Source: Megalopta genalis (Eukaryota > Arthropoda > Insecta > Hymenoptera > Halictidae). Taken from it: a DNA stretch of 64,000 bases. Both the position numbers and the translations under genes were made by a program. How positions within the stretch are numbered: the stretch's first letter is position 1; each line of letters opens with the position of its first letter. The notes beneath the pieces are model-generated. The model was not told the DNA's origin and did not search any database. It saw only the letters and a program-made list of their open reading frames with translations. Below are positions 1 to 12,200 of this stretch, piece by piece. The DNA is taken from NCBI RefSeq assembly GCF_051020955.1, contig NW_027476096.1:1612001-1676000 (forward strand), given 5' to 3'.

Positions 1-2045
1 TCTAATTACGTTGTTCGAAGAAGTCTTTATTACAAACTGCTTATTAATTAATCCGAGAATAGTTTAAATTAATACGATTTACAACGTGTTCGGATTCATT
101 TTCATCGGAAGAATCAGAGCTATCCTTTGATGATATAATTATAAAAGAATACAAATTAATGAAAATGAAATATTCTTTATTGTCCGCTTATTTGTAAGAA
201 ACTAATTCATGCATGTATATCATTATGACATTTAGGTGACCTTGAATACAATAAATCACGTTTTAATGGGAAAATGAAGTGAAACAAATATGAACGTGTT
301 TTAATGGAGAAAAACGTACTTCTGTTTTAAGTGATGATCGAAATGACGTGTCCAACGTCGACTAAAAGTCATGATATTATACATAGATGAAATCGTTTTT
401 TTGTGAGCTACAATATTGCATTCGCGAAAATATACCGTACCATTTAAAAAATCGACAATGACCTTGAAAATTTGACTTAAAAATCCTAGAAAAAAAATAT
501 TGATTTCACTTTTATATTCGTCACATGAAATCATGTAATTTTTCACGTGCTCATTTCTATCTAACATCAGACATAACAGAGTCATTACGTGCGTTCAAGA
601 TAAAGTAAACATCATATATACGAGATCATGATTACGTTATGTATTATATCAAAGACACTCCGAAATTGTTTTGATGAAAGATTTACCGCTTTATTCACAA
701 AGTTTTTTGAGATTATCCCGGAAACCAAAGCCGAGTGATAGCGACATATATTAGGAACAGATGTTATAAATAACGTTCTTGACAACATATGTCAATATCA
801 AGCTTATCGGAGTTGGGTCTGTTAAAGCAAATATTTACTAATTTGATAAAAAAAGTCGAGTTAATTATTTACAAGTCATCAATACCCAAGATTACATCAA
901 CTGTTTAAATAATTATCAAAGTATTTACTTTTTTTTACAACAATGTCAGCTAATTCACATTTTTAGATAATTGAAAATATTGTTAGCTACAAGCGTATCA
1001 GCCTACTACTTGAAGATGTTATAATTAATTGTTCCAATGTTTTATTATTTATGGGAAAATACAAAATATCTCATATGCGTAACAGCTCCAATTTCTATAT
1101 GTTTTTTATAGATCTAATATTTCTAGTCATATATTCTTCTTATCGACAGAAACACTGAGGAAGTATCCACCAGGAACTTTGTTAAGGAGAAAATGTAACA
1201 GGGAGTACACCTTTACTAATATGAAAGTAACCATTCCTAAAGATACTGGAATATTTGTTCCGGTATACGCGCTTCACCACGACTCCAACATTTATCCAAA
1301 TCCAGAAGTTTTTGATCCAGAAAGATTTAACGATGTCGCAGTTGCAGCGAGACACCCAATGAGCTTCTTACCTTTTGGAGATGGACCACGAAATTGCATT
1401 GGTAATTTAACAAAGAAAATTTAATTATACTTTGAATTCGATTTGTGCATGTTTTCACTTTTTTAAGACCGTAGAAGATGTTTCACTACCCTCGTTGATT
1501 ACTATAAGCCATTAAACACCCTGTATATTTTTACAGCTTCTACAATGTTCAATGCAGAATATTTGACAAATTTTTGTATCTCGTTTATTTCAATTTAATT
1601 TGTAATTTTTATTTGTAGGTGCACGGTTTGCAGTTTACCAAACAAAAGTGGGTTTGATAAAAACGCTAGAAAATTTTTAAGTCGACGTTTGTGAGAAAAC
1701 AATGATTCCGCATGAAAGTGATCCACGTTCCTTAGTACACGGTCCAAAAGGGGGAATATACTTAAAATTAAGCAAGGTAACAAATTTAGCTGAGACTTAA
1801 AAGAGATTAAAACATGGTTCAAAATGTTAAGGATATTGAAGCATCTACAAGAAACTGATATCAAAGGATTACTAAAACTATAAAATTCGTTACATTTCTC
1901 ATAATTATTGTGTCCGTGTGGTAAACAGCCGAAGGTAATTCAGTAAAATAAAGTAAGAAAGTAGTGCCATTGAATAGTTCTCAATATATTAATTAAGCTA
2001 ACCTAAGCTAACCGAACCTAGTATGGCCTAACCTAACCTAATCTA
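1..2045. repeat. Segmental duplication, copy A (partner 23006-26815)
   Basis: Nearly the whole stretch can be aligned by eye with 23006-26815: same intron sequence, same two P450 exons, same 3' flank ending in AACCT-rich DNA. Copy A lacks the 1.6-kb transposon present at 23650-25245 of copy B and a block of about 110 bp near 26590-26700. The duplication continues beyond the left edge of the window, so the 5' exons of this P450 copy are not visible. Confidence 0.9.
1150..1800 (+). pseudogene. CYP6-type cytochrome P450, last two exons, nonsense mutation
   Basis: Two exons are visible. Exon 1150-1401 begins after a TCGACAG acceptor and encodes the end of the ExxR helix (TLRKYPP), the FDPERF motif and the heme loop FLPFGDGPRNCIG. 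Exon 1619-1800 follows a TTTGTAG acceptor and encodes the C-terminal beta region ending in LAET. Both splice phases match the intact copy at 25752-26424. In the last exon an in-frame TAA at 1678-1680 replaces the AAA (Lys) of the other copy, removing 40 codons downstream of the heme cysteine. Upstream exons lie outside the window. I infer a recently inactivated, or C-terminally shortened, tandem paralogue. The substrate cannot be told from these exons. Confidence 0.88.
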
Positions 2046-2050
2046 ATGTA
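1992..2050. repeat. Degenerate AACCT/AGCTAACCT repeat
   Basis: Short imperfect array of AACCTA and CTAAGCTA units directly 3' of P450 copy A. AACCT is the complement of the TTAGG telomeric unit of most insects. A longer version follows copy B at 26700-26812. Probably an interstitial low-complexity repeat carried with the duplication. Confidence 0.6.
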
Positions 2051-2502
2051 ATGTATATTTACTGTTAACTACACGCGTGTATATATGTGCACACTTTTCA
2101 GACATCGCCTGCAGTTCGCTGTTCCTCCTATGACCATAGGCAGTGATCGTTAATGGCCGAGGAGGCTAAGGCATAATCAGCATTCGTTGAGCATTCTGCT
2201 GCTCTGCTGCAGAAGTGGAGATATAAATACGCTGTGCCTTCTTCTCGCGGAAGCACGGTACATTCCGGATAGGCGGCCTCTCGCGACCATTAACTGCCCG
2301 TAGAACATTTTCCGCAGGCATTTGATTGCCGTTGCTTAACAGGACAGAAATAAATAGCCTTCCTTATTTTATCACAATGGCATTGTATATTTTGTAAAGT
2401 CTTGCTACTAATATATATATATTTCGTGTTGTACAACAAAATGTGAATATTGTCATTCAATTAATTATCCTCCTATACCACCTCAAAAGTCTCTAGCATA
2501 TA
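2051..2502. other. No gene recognised
   Basis: GC richer than its surroundings. A TATA-like GATATAAATACGC lies near 2219-2231, with CGGTACATTCCGG about 30 bp further on. No open frame with recognisable protein follows, so this is only a possible promoter. Confidence 0.3.
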
Positions 2503-2860
2503 CAGGGTGTCCCAAAAATGTCTCGCAATCCGAAAGTAGGGGATTCCTGAGGTCATTTGAAGCAACTTTTTCTTAGCGAAAATACGATCCGCGGCTTCGT
2601 TTACGAGTTATTCACGAAAAACAGTGACCAATCGGAGATGAGATAATTTGGCGCGAGATGGCCGAGCCAATGAGCAGAACCGGGCTCCGTGCACTCGTTG
2701 GCTGGGCCGCTGTGCGCCAGCCGAGCTCGCCTGGTCAGTGTCTTTCGTTAATAACTCGTAAACGAAGCCACGGACAAAATTTTCGCAAAGGAAAAAGTTG
2801 CTTCAAGTGACCTCAGGAACCTCCCATTTCCGGATTGCGAGACATTTTCGGGACACCCTG
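2503..2860. mobile_element. Short palindromic element (CAGGGTGTCCC family), 358 bp
   Basis: Starts CAGGGTGTCCCAAAAATGTC and ends with the inverted sequence; the arms pair for about 165 bp each with little spacer. Flanked on both sides by TATA (2499-2502 and 2861-2864). It has no coding capacity. Its ends are shared with the 2-kb palindromes at 39003-41008 and 47858-49781. Confidence 0.85.
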
Positions 2861-2864
2861 TATA

Positions 2865-3774
2865 TCTAGCATATCCTGAGCATGCCTTGCTCAGGCATAA
2901 TTCCACTTCTAAGGACGCCTTGTCAACAGTGTGTCTACTGTCTTTGTGTGTTGCGCACTCAAGTGTTCTAGGATCTTTCTGGAAGGGAAAGAGCTATCAT
3001 ATTGCCAAAAATGCAGATGACCAACTATTGACATTTTACCCTCTTAATTTTCTCACATTAACAAAGGAATGTACCGAAGTGGTACACGCTGATTTCGATG
3101 ACACTTTGGAAAGAGATAGTACTAAAAAAAATATTTCACTCTTTTTCATCGGAAAAAGCTCCTCAATTCATTTGTGATACATTCTATGAAAGTATATTGA
3201 AAAATGTAGAAGTTTCAATTTTCATTTATGCCATATTTTCATTTATTTCAATAATTTTTTTCAATAATTTTAATTTATTTCATTTATTATGATTTTCCAT
3301 CTGTTTAAATTGCATGCCTTTGGTCATTCGTTGAATCTTTGGCGTTCGGCAACACCATTTACGCTGGCAAAAGTTATTCGAAGTACTATTTGTGTGTGTG
3401 ATGCCTTCGAATAAAAATACAAATAAAAGATTAAAATTTTATTCGACGCTAGGAATAAATGAGCTTCGAATAAAAAAGTATTTTCATTTGTCGGTAGATA
3501 AAATTATTTATTCGATACTTGTTAAATAAAGATACTTTTTTATACGAACCTCCGAACTTCGAATAACGAATGCAAATCCTTTTATCTTCGGTGAAACTGT
3601 AGAACAGCTTCTTCCTCTCCGACTTTGACGGGCGTTGGATTTGTTATAACGTTTGCTCAACGTTTTGAGCAACTTTTTCTTACATATTGTGACGTTGCAA
3701 TTCGTGCGACGTCAATTCGCCGTTTGTATAGCGGAGGAAACCGCAAGGAAACCTTCTGCGGGCCCGCGGGAATT
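2865..3774. other. No gene recognised
   Basis: AT-rich single-copy-looking DNA. A 96-codon open frame at 2887-3177 (+) has no recognisable motif and skewed composition; I do not call it a gene. Repeated ATTCGAA/TTCGAATAA words occur at 3370-3570. Confidence 0.3.
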
Positions 3775-4139
3775 TTTACTCCTCGTAATAATACAAAAAT
3801 ATTGCGGAGAAACTGCGTGCGTCGACACTTTTTTAAACGTTGGCATTAATTTATAGTTATTTAGGACCGAAAACAATTAATAAATTGTATGCCATTATAT
3901 TCGGAAAACTTTTCTATACCTTTTCAGACCAATTAGAACTTTCTAACGTTTGTACTTTTCATGCAATACCACATTTTTGTCGAAAATTTTGAGTTTTTAC
4001 AAAAGCTCGGTTTTTTCGAAAACTGATGGTGTTGGAGCAATTCGGTGAAATTTCGCATTCTTGTTCGGGGAGTGAAGCTCTACAAAAATTTCATAGTGGC
4101 TATAGGAAACCAGAAATAAAATTTGATTTTGTCGGACAG
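3775..4139. mobile_element. Right-end fragment of the CACTGTCCGAC foldback family
   Basis: Matches 24950-25245 (TTGCGCAGAAACTGCG... ATAGTGGCTATAGGAA ... GTCGGACAGTG). It ends at 4139 and is followed by TTA, sitting inside an arm of the CAGGGTGTCCC family exactly at the word GAGTTATTAACG. That supports a TTA target for this family. Confidence 0.75.
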
Positions 4140-4700
4140 TGTTATTAACGAAAAACAGTGACCAATGAGAGACAAGCTCGCGAACTGCAAGGCACGCGGC
4201 TTTAGCCATGGAGCGCGAAGGCTTCGGGCTGCGTTCGAAGCAATGGACAAGTCGCGGAGCCTGAACTTATTTATAAAAAAACGCTCTTCACCCTTATCTT
4301 AGAATGTTTGAAGAATATCTACTAATTTTTTGGAGTTGAAATAGTAAGTAGTTTGACCGTGATAGCCATTTTAATTATTAATTGAGTCGATTACTGTGGA
4401 GATTAACAATAAGAAATCCCGCCAAACTCACGAAAAAAGATATTTTTGTTTCAATAATTCGTACCCAAATTCAACGAACGATTCGTAAAGCTAATTCAAT
4501 AATAAATTGCATTAAAAAACATGGAGGATATGTTTGTTTAAGAATTTTGAAGACCATTATTAATAGTAAACTTACCCATTTAGTTGAGGATACATTTGCT
4601 ACTTAAAAATGTGAATTACGATTCACGATATCGGTGCACTGACCTCGCATAATGTTCAATTGATCCCAGTTCGATGGCGACCTCACATAGGATCGATATG
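4140..4700. mobile_element. Arm fragment of the CAGGGTGTCCC palindrome family
   Basis: Contains the family words TTAACGAAAAACAGTGACCAATGAGAG, the GAAGAATATCTACTAATTTTT block, CAACGAACGATTCGTAAAGCTAATT and ACCCATTTAGTTG in the same order as in the arm at 39100-39660. It is diverged and single-armed. Confidence 0.7.
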
Positions 4701-5905
4701 ATAAACACGGAGTTCATTTTCATAGCTACTTAATGAATCCTCGACAGTCAGGGAAAGTCTGTTGGATTCCTCTCGTTGATTCATTTTGGTCGAAGGAATT
4801 CACAGAGTTCACTTTCACATCACTGACACCAGACACTGGCCACTTAATTAATCCTCGGCAGTCGGGAATAGTGTACAGATGTCCTTGGGATTCCTTTCGC
4901 TGATTTCTGCATTAACTGTCGTCGTTTGCATATTCGAAAATTTATTTCCAGGAGCAATTCGGGGGCGTAAAATCCTTACCCTGGACGCCGTAACGAGCGA
5001 AATGCGCAGCAGCATTTAGGCTAATCAGTCGATTTCAAGTTACCAGTTTAGACGCGATTTTTTGTACAGTAAATTCAAAGCATCACGTTCCAGCAGTTCA
5101 ACATTTTACCCTCGGTTTTCATAACTTTGTCTCAAGACCCTCGTCTTTTACCTAAAACTGTGCTAATTCTCTTGTGAACTAGCAGCTTCATCCTACCGAG
5201 TAGAGGCGAGGAACATATTCTTCGATTGGGTCAACGGCCGCTCTGACCATTAACCCAGAATGACAAATAAGTTCCATAACCGATGGAGTTCGATCGCTCG
5301 GCGTTTATTGTCACGAGAAACACTGTATGATCGGTATTATGCTCGCGCGAGTAATTCTTTGGAGCGGATTTATGAGGCCAGGCCAGTGCTCCAATATCGA
5401 CTTTCGGCTTCTGCGATATGATCTGTAAAAAGGGGTTCCAACAACAAAATTCCGAGCGAATCTTTACTAATTCGCGGTCAATCTTTTTGGCAAGATTAGC
5501 CGATTTCCGTGTAACTTTCTCGACCTCGCTCCGCACGCGACTCTCGGAATCATTGTATACTTCGCTCTCATTTCTGAACATACCACATTCTATCTGTTAG
5601 ATCACAGTCGTCATTTGACGCATTCATTCTTGTTCTTATAATAAACTCTCGGACAACTTTGTCCAATTCGTTCGACCGGATTTCTTCGCGAATTAATTAA
5701 TCTACTCTCCCGGTAGGGCAACAACATCTGCACCCTAACAGTATCCATTGTTTAAGTCGAGGCACTTATCCGGCTTTTTCTGCATGCTACGATTAATTCT
5801 CGAGACACGCTGATTCTCCGCATACATCACTGGAAGGTACGAAGATACGAGTCACAGCTGTAAATTGTTCAAGGCTTCAAGAAAAGCTTCGTCGTGACCA
5901 ACATA
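4701..5905. other. No gene recognised
   Basis: The first 200 bp may still belong to the palindrome arm. The rest, including a 116-codon open frame at 5231-5581 on the minus strand overlapping a plus-strand frame, shows no protein motif that I recognise. Confidence 0.3.
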
Positions 5906-6589
5906 CAGTGGCCCGCAAAAGTGTACGTACACCTTTTAAAACACAATAACTTTTTCAAATGAATGAACTAAATGACGTGAATTTGTTTTAGATGATAGAG
6001 GGTCTAGTCTATTAGACGATGACTGAAAAGCTTTTTTTTAATTCTGCTATTACTTGGAATGAAAAAGAAAATTAGAAAGCCTCGTCTTTTATCTTTTTTA
6101 TTTGAGCCCATAACGAAAATTTAAAAAATGCCTTTTGTAGATCTCGGTAAGTTATATGTGTGCTGAAAATTTGATCAAAATCGGTTAACCCAAAGTTGAA
6201 CTACAGGCGTTGAAGCATTTTAAAAACTGCAGATCTCAGTTTTCGGTCAAAATCGTGATAAAACTGCCATTTTTGCGATCTCTAATTTGTTGTAACTCGT
6301 AATAACGTGAACCGATTTCGATAAAATTTTCAACATGCATATAAGTTACCGAGATCTACGAAATACATTTTTTAAATTTTCATTATAGGCTCGGATAAAA
6401 TAGTTACAGAACGAGAGATTTTTATTTTTTTATCATTCCAAGTAATAGCAAAATTTAAAAAAAAATCATTCCGGTCATCGTCTAGCAGACTATTCCCTCT
6501 ATTATCTAAAAAAAAACTCAAGTCACTTACTTCAGTTTTAAAATAGTTATTGCGTTTTAGAAGGTGTAGGAATACTTTTGTGGGCCACT
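5906..6589. mobile_element. Mariner-like inverted-repeat element, 0.68 kb
   Basis: Begins CAGTGGCCCGCAAAAGT after a TA and ends AATACTTTTGTGGGCCACT. The halves are inverted copies over most of the length: ACACCTTTTAAAACACAATAACT against AGTTATTGCGTTTTAGAAGGTGT, and ATGATAGAGGGTCTAGTCTATTAGACGATGA against its inverse near 6470-6510. No transposase frame. Likely a nonautonomous Tc1/mariner-type foldback element. Confidence 0.75.
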
Positions 6590-6859
6590 CTGGCCAACTC
6601 TACATACTTTGATCGATGGAGATCTGTTAAAAATCCTCCCCGCAAAAATCTCCTTGAACGTGATTTTCAAGGTCAAACTTCTTTTTTATTCCATTGTATT
6701 CTACACGTTAGAGGGATACAAAGTGTCATAGGAACCATGGGAACCATAGGAACCATTCCACTTTACATAACGAACGATCTTAAAAACAACATAAGAATTA
6801 TACATATGTCTGTACATACAAAAATAAGTTGAAAAAAAGGAGTGAAATTTTTTCATTTA

Positions 6860-7085
6860 AGAATTTGTTTCGAGTAAGCATATATAAGTCACCCGGATCT
6901 ACAAAACGCATTTTTTTAAATTATCGTTATAGGCTCAAATAAAAAATTTATAAAACATGAATTTTTCATGAATTAGCTAACTAATTTTATAAACTAGTCT
7001 CTAAGTCGCATAAAAAAGTTCAAATCATTTGGACCAATATTAAAAAAGTTATTCCGTTTGAAAAGCAGTCAACATACTTCCTGCT
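6860..7085. mobile_element. Fragment of the 5906 mariner-like family
   Basis: Shares ATATAAGTCACCCGGATCTACAAAACGCATTTTTT, the GTTATAGGCTCAAATAAAAAA block and a terminal AAAAAGTTATTCCGTTT with the right half of the element at 5906-6589. Only one half is present. Confidence 0.6.
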
Positions 7086-8289
7086 GCGAGTGTACACCGT
7101 TGTTATGGCGATGTTTAGCTCGGCTCTTTCAGCATCCCCTCCAGAGACGACATGCTCGTTCTTCTATGTATGCACTTACGTATGTATATGCTATATGAGA
7201 ATGTTTGTTACATGGTTATCTCTACTCGATAAGGAAGCTGACGATCTGGGAGAATTGCATCTCGTATATGAACACTTCACATATCAACAGTTATTTAGTT
7301 GTCTTACATGTATCGAAGATTAACAATTACGAACTTTATAGTAAATTGTTTAGTAGCAGAAGAACCTTCGGCTGTGCTATTTAATATTAATGCCGAATAA
7401 TTTAAATTGCGTTAGCTGGAGTAACTTGTTGCGATATAAATGATCATTATTAAATAATTTATTCAGAGGTCATTTATCGTTGATCTTAGAAATCTAATAC
7501 GGCATCGCTAATGTGAAAAGTGTTCAAGTGCGAGCTATTAATTTGCGTACTGATATTCTGCAGCAAAATTGATTACCTGAATCTACCATCGGAGAGTTTA
7601 AGGTATTTTTGAAATATTTCTCTTTCAACTTGATATTAGACTACAGTTTTAGTATTTGATCTTTCAAATCCTAGGGTTCATTGGTTTATGTTAAAATGTG
7701 TACACACATATCATTTTATACGTACTAGTTTCTGTTCTCATTATCCATATTGTACACATTTGGACATATTCGTTTTCACGAGCCATTCTATAACTGTCTC
7801 GGCTGCGATTATTGAATCCTCAAATGACTTGCACTTTCTGTGCAAACCTATCAATTGTCTGACTGCTTGTGAATCATTAGTGACTCTCGTATTTTTCAGA
7901 CAGTTAATTGAGATAAGTTGATTTTATGTAATAGCTTTTTTATTAACATAATGTACAGTATGTATCATAAATATGTCAATCTCCTAAAATTTTAATAATG
8001 TAATTTTTTTTCAATAAATTGTACCACAAAAAATGTTCGTAATATGAGCCGCTTCATTACCAAATCAAAACTCCACAAAAAAGAGCAGTAAAGAGTGATA
8101 GAATAGCATCTATTATAAATGAAATATTGTTTTTTAAATTTACCTTAAAAAGTATAAAGTCAACTGAACATTATAGAATATATTATTATAATATATAATT
8201 AAAATAAATAGTGTAACTAAATAATGTAAATTTAATGCAACGGCATGTATTATATAATATTAATGTATAATTGTAAACCCTCTAATATA
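7086..8289. other. No gene recognised
   Basis: AT-rich DNA with only short frames (77 codons at 7090-7323 and 7688-7921, +) lacking recognisable motifs. No RNA gene seen. Confidence 0.3.
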
Positions 8290-8760
8290 CAGTCGTGGAC
8301 AAATATACGTGCATACCTTCTAAAAAGGAATAATGTTTTTAACATTTGATCAAATCAGGTGAATTTTTTTATACGTTAGTAGGACTAGTTTGCTAGACAA
8401 TGAATAACAAATTTTTACAAAAATAACAACTGGGAGAAATGACAAAGAAAATTAAAAAATCACGTTTTTTAATTTTTTTATTTAATAATAAAGCATTTTT
8501 TAGATTTCGGTAGCTTATATATATGCTGAAATTTTCATCGAAATTCATTGATTTAGAGAGAACTGATAACATGAGAGCATGATAGAATCGCTAGATTTCT
8601 TACAGTTTTTGGTCGAAAGTCGTGAAAAACTTCAATTTTCTCAAACTGTAATTGTTTGTAGCTCATGACAACGTTAACCAATTTCGACGAAATAAAAAGA
8701 AAATGTATTGATCAAATGTTTGTTACATGTTCACACAGATAAAAAAGTTTAGAAACATGA
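8290..8760. mobile_element. Degenerate copy of the mariner-like inverted-repeat family
   Basis: Left end TACAGTCGTGGACAAATATACGTGCATACCTTCTAAAA resembles the left end at 5906, and the internal words (GTTTGCTAGACAATGA, GATTTCGGTAGCTTATATATATGCTGAAA, TTGTAGCTCATGACAACGTTAACC) occur in the same order. The right end is not clear. Confidence 0.6.
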
Positions 8761-9161
8761 TTTTTTAATTTTTGTTATTATTCTGCTTTATATCGCTTGA
8801 AGAGGTGTCTGCATGCAGGTTGACAACGGAACATGGTCAACATAATTTATTCTGTTGCGTGTGGTTCGATTGGAAATTTGTTGAGCTAAAATAACATGGT
8901 TGTAAGAGAGTTTTAAAATGATTGTACCAAATTTTCGTCAACACTTTCCTTTCGGAGTTTCAAGGTTATTTATTGGTAATTTACAATGTCTTTTTATATT
9001 CGGAAAAACTATATTGTATAATAAAAGATGGGTACAAAAAAAAATCCTTAAGCATGTTATGTTAGCTAAAAAAATTTCCAATCGAACCACTAACAGTAGA
9101 ATAAATTAAGCTGATCATATTTCGTGCTTCACCCTGTACATTTTTTTTATGGTTGTATATA
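8761..9161. other. No gene recognised
   Basis: A 63-codon frame at 8918-9109 (+) has no motif. CTTCACCCTGTACA at 9128-9140 looks like an isolated end of another inverted-repeat element. Confidence 0.3.
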
Positions 9162-9400
9162 CAGAGTGATCCACTTAAACGTTTCGATATGCATAAATAT
9201 CTTCTCTAATATAGTGATGATGCAAAAAATATTCTTATATAGAATTTGACTACAAATGTAGATTTTAATTTGTATATAAGTGCATATTTTTGTATTTCAT
9301 CGTGTAGTTAATGTAAAAACCATTCAGAAACGCGTACGATAACTTGACCTCGAAAAGATGCAATAAAAAATATGCACGTACGTAAAGGTGAACCACCCTG
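9162..9400. mobile_element. MITE, 0.24 kb
   Basis: Terminal inverted repeats of about 20 bp: CAGAGTGATCCACTTAAACG on the left and CGTAAAGGTGAACCACCCTG on the right. Flanked by TATA on the left and TATG on the right, so a TA or TATA target is likely. Noncoding. Confidence 0.7.
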
Positions 9401-9786
9401 TATGTTGTACACAAATTAATTATCTATTATTCTACAACCAATGAAATATTTGTTATTTCGTGCTGTTAAGTTCAACGTTAAGGAACCCATGATTTCACTC
9501 ATGAATCATTCTCAAACTCTTTCTCATTATCAAGCTCTGTTTTTGCCGCATCATATTCGAATGTTTGCCTGGCCACGTCATCTTCAAAACAATGACTTTA
9601 TCACAATAGCCCTTACAACTCATAAACCCTCACCACTCTAGTTAGATTCTATATGTACACATCGTTTTCCCTCAAATCATCAGATTCCTTCCGAACGCTC
9701 ATCTAACAAGTTCTGTTGCATCATACACTAGAGTGATTCTTATCGATCAACAGAACTGTTGATGTCATCCACGCGTTCGTAGAATC
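9401..9786. other. No gene recognised
   Basis: Moderately AT-rich stretch, C/T-biased on this strand, upstream of the putative P450 promoter. A 66-codon frame at 9441-9641 is not recognised. Confidence 0.25.
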
Positions 9787-9888
9787 TATTTAAACAAATC
9801 CTGTGAAATTCTCCACTCGGTGCAAGAATCTGTTACATTTTTGGCAAACTCTCTCGTCGTGTAGTGGTGGTGGTGCTTCGATCAAGGT
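9787..9888 (+). promoter_or_regulatory. Possible promoter and noncoding first exon of the P450
   Basis: A TATTTAAA box at 9787-9794 lies about 30 bp before a CACTCGG initiator-like site, followed by about 70 bp and a consensus donor ATCAAG|GTAAGAG with GT at 9887. A matching splice acceptor (TATTATTTTCAG|GA) sits at 17097-17098, 12 bp before the P450 ATG. I infer a 5' UTR intron of about 7.2 kb. No transcript data support it. Confidence 0.35.
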
Positions 9889-11189
9889 AAGAGTCAATAG
9901 AGTGTTTAGACATGAAAATTTTTAAAATTATTTAAAGTAAATTTAACCGATTTAGACTGTGAACGTCATGTATCTAAATATAATAAAAATAAATGGTAAT
10001 AACAATATCGTTGATATTTTGTAATAACTGTTTAAAAAGATAAAAATATTGTTTAAGCGGTGCAGTATATTAGTATACCAATTGTTAAGAAAAATAATTT
10101 AACCTTCTTTGACATACGCAGAAAGAAACGTAAAGTAATTTATTGTATTTTCATCACCACTAATTAAATAGTAAATGCTTGCAAAATATGGTAAAAGTAG
10201 AATATTATTTTTGTAGAATATTATTTATTATAATTGCATGTACATTTTCTCTGTCTCTGCACATATGCATAGTTACATTAGCAATTAGGAGTCTTGTTTT
10301 TTCGTGTGCGGATTAATCTTAATGGCGCTATGGATATCAGTTTTAGCTTCGTAGTATATGGTTATCAGAAAATCCATCTATCAATACTACTTATCAATAC
10401 ATTCAATCTATCTTCCTCTTCATCGTAATTGAGGTAGTAAAGAGAATGCATTTCTCACCGTGAGTAAGCATTTTAAGAACATTGTTTACACTTGCAGTTT
10501 CGAAAAGAACAGTTCCCTACATTATCGTCTCCAATTTCAACACAGAAAGTAATCATTTTTAATCTATGAGAAAATTCTTTTTCTTGTGATACATTTTATA
10601 GTAAACTTCCTAAGCAATATGTGTAATTGACATTTCTGGATTCCAATGCAAAATAACATTAAATCTTGGTGTTTTCCTTGTTTTATAAAAACTAAAATAC
10701 TAATCCTACTTATATGATAGAAGATAATATTTATCCATTTAATCTTTTATTATGTACAGAATAAAACTAAATAACTTTTTAAAAATTGGACCACATCATG
10801 TTTTAATTGTCGTTCTAGGCTTTGATAAAAAAAAGTTTAAAAACATGAGTTATTTATTTTAGCTGTCACTCCAATTAATTGTAATATTCGTAAAAAATTA
10901 TTTAAACACTATCTACTAAACTAGTTTCCCGAATGTCTAAAAAAATTCAAAACATTTGCTCCTGTTACGAGCCAAACTGTTAAGAATTTTACAGTGGAGA
11001 TTAGGATTTTATATGTTCACTGGCTTTGCCTTTACGGTATTATTACAATCAGTGACGCAGGTGTTTACTATACTAAATCCTCTTGTAGACTAAAGACACA
11101 CGCTGCTCGTACACGCATGCGCACAATATCGTAGGTGAATCGTGATGTTCTATCTACGGTATTAACGTATTTATCTACTAGATGCTATA
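9889..11189. other. Gene-free AT-rich DNA
   Basis: No coding frame recognised. 10780-10985 contains degraded words of the 5906 mariner-like family (GTTCTAGGCTTTGATAAAAAAAAG and a CTACTAAACTAGTTTCCCGA block). Confidence 0.35.
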
Positions 11190-11535
11190 TACATTCTCCT
11201 CCAAAAGTATTAGCATACTCTTTAAAATCTTTCAACTCTTGTAATTTGACTTTGCATTAACTGATTTCGATGAAATCTTCAGCATGTATATAAGTTACCG
11301 AGATCTACAAAACACATTTTTTAAATTTTCGTTATAGGTTCAGATAAAAAAGTTAAAAAAGTGCGTTTTTTTTATTTATTATATCATTTTAAGTAATACC
11401 AAAGTTAGAAGAAAGCGTTTTAATCACTGTCTAGTCCCTTTTTCATCTAAAAAAAATTTATGCCGTTCAGCCCATTTAGAAAAATTTACAGAGTTTTAAA
11501 AGATGTACAAATACTTTAGAGATGTATTGACCACC
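11190..11535. mobile_element. Mariner-like family copy, degraded
   Basis: CAAAAGTATTAGCATACTCTTTAAAA at the left and TTTTAAAAGATGTACAAATACTTTAG at the right are inverted relatives. The centre carries ATATAAGTTACCGAGATCTACAAAACACATTTTTTAAATTTTCGTTATAGG, almost as at 6340-6390. Confidence 0.65.
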
Positions 11536-11987
11536 CAATTAACAAATCACGGCCCTGCATGCACTAATCCGCGATCTAATATGCTGGCAATAGCTATTCA
11601 GTACAAGTAATCGCGAAGCGCGTCTCGTTAATTCGTGAGGTATTTAAGCATAATTTATCGAGTTAATTGACAGTTAAAGTGTTCAATTTCAGGCAAAAGA
11701 CGTTATCTGCACGTTAAACCTTTATTATCATTCAATTTAACTTAATTCAATTCGGTTTTATTCTATTTTTAGATTGTAAGAACAACTTTTTTTCTTTCAT
11801 AATTTTACTTACTTAAATTCAATTCGTGATCCGTTAAGTTATAGGAAAAAGAAGGTAAAACGAATAAGTGAGTGCATTCCATCTTTACTTATTCTAGGCC
11901 ACATCTAACAACAACAATCGAAAATCATATATTTCACGGAAAACAAATAAATATACATAAACGTAGTCGCCCTTCTTTGAACCACTA

Positions 11988-12100
11988 TGGACATCTTTTT
12001 GTTTACATTTTCTCCCTTACTAGCAGTCCTACTGCCGGGTCATCGTCACAGTTTTCATCCAAAAAAGCTAGTAAAAGGGGGAATGTAAACACAAAGATGC
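11988..12100. repeat. Hairpin repeat (mini-MITE)
   Basis: Left CATCTTTTTGTTTACATTTT and right AATGTAAACACAAAGATG are complementary, extending through TCTCCCTTACTAGC and GCTAGTAAAAGGGGG. A relative sits at 18500-18576 just before P450 exon 2. Noncoding. Confidence 0.7.
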
Positions 12101-12162
12101 ATTGTTGTCATGTAAGGACTATGAGTTCATCTCCGCTGCCATATTTGGACTGATTTTTACGG

Positions 12163-12200
12163 TATAAAAGGACCGCGAATTCGTTTCCCATCCAGCAATT
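12163..12200 (+). promoter_or_regulatory. Strong TATA-box motif
   Basis: GGTATAAAAGGACCGCG with an initiator-like CCCATCCAGCA about 30 bp downstream. No convincing exon or donor follows within 200 bp. It could drive an unseen transcript or an alternative P450 start, or be fortuitous. Confidence 0.3.
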
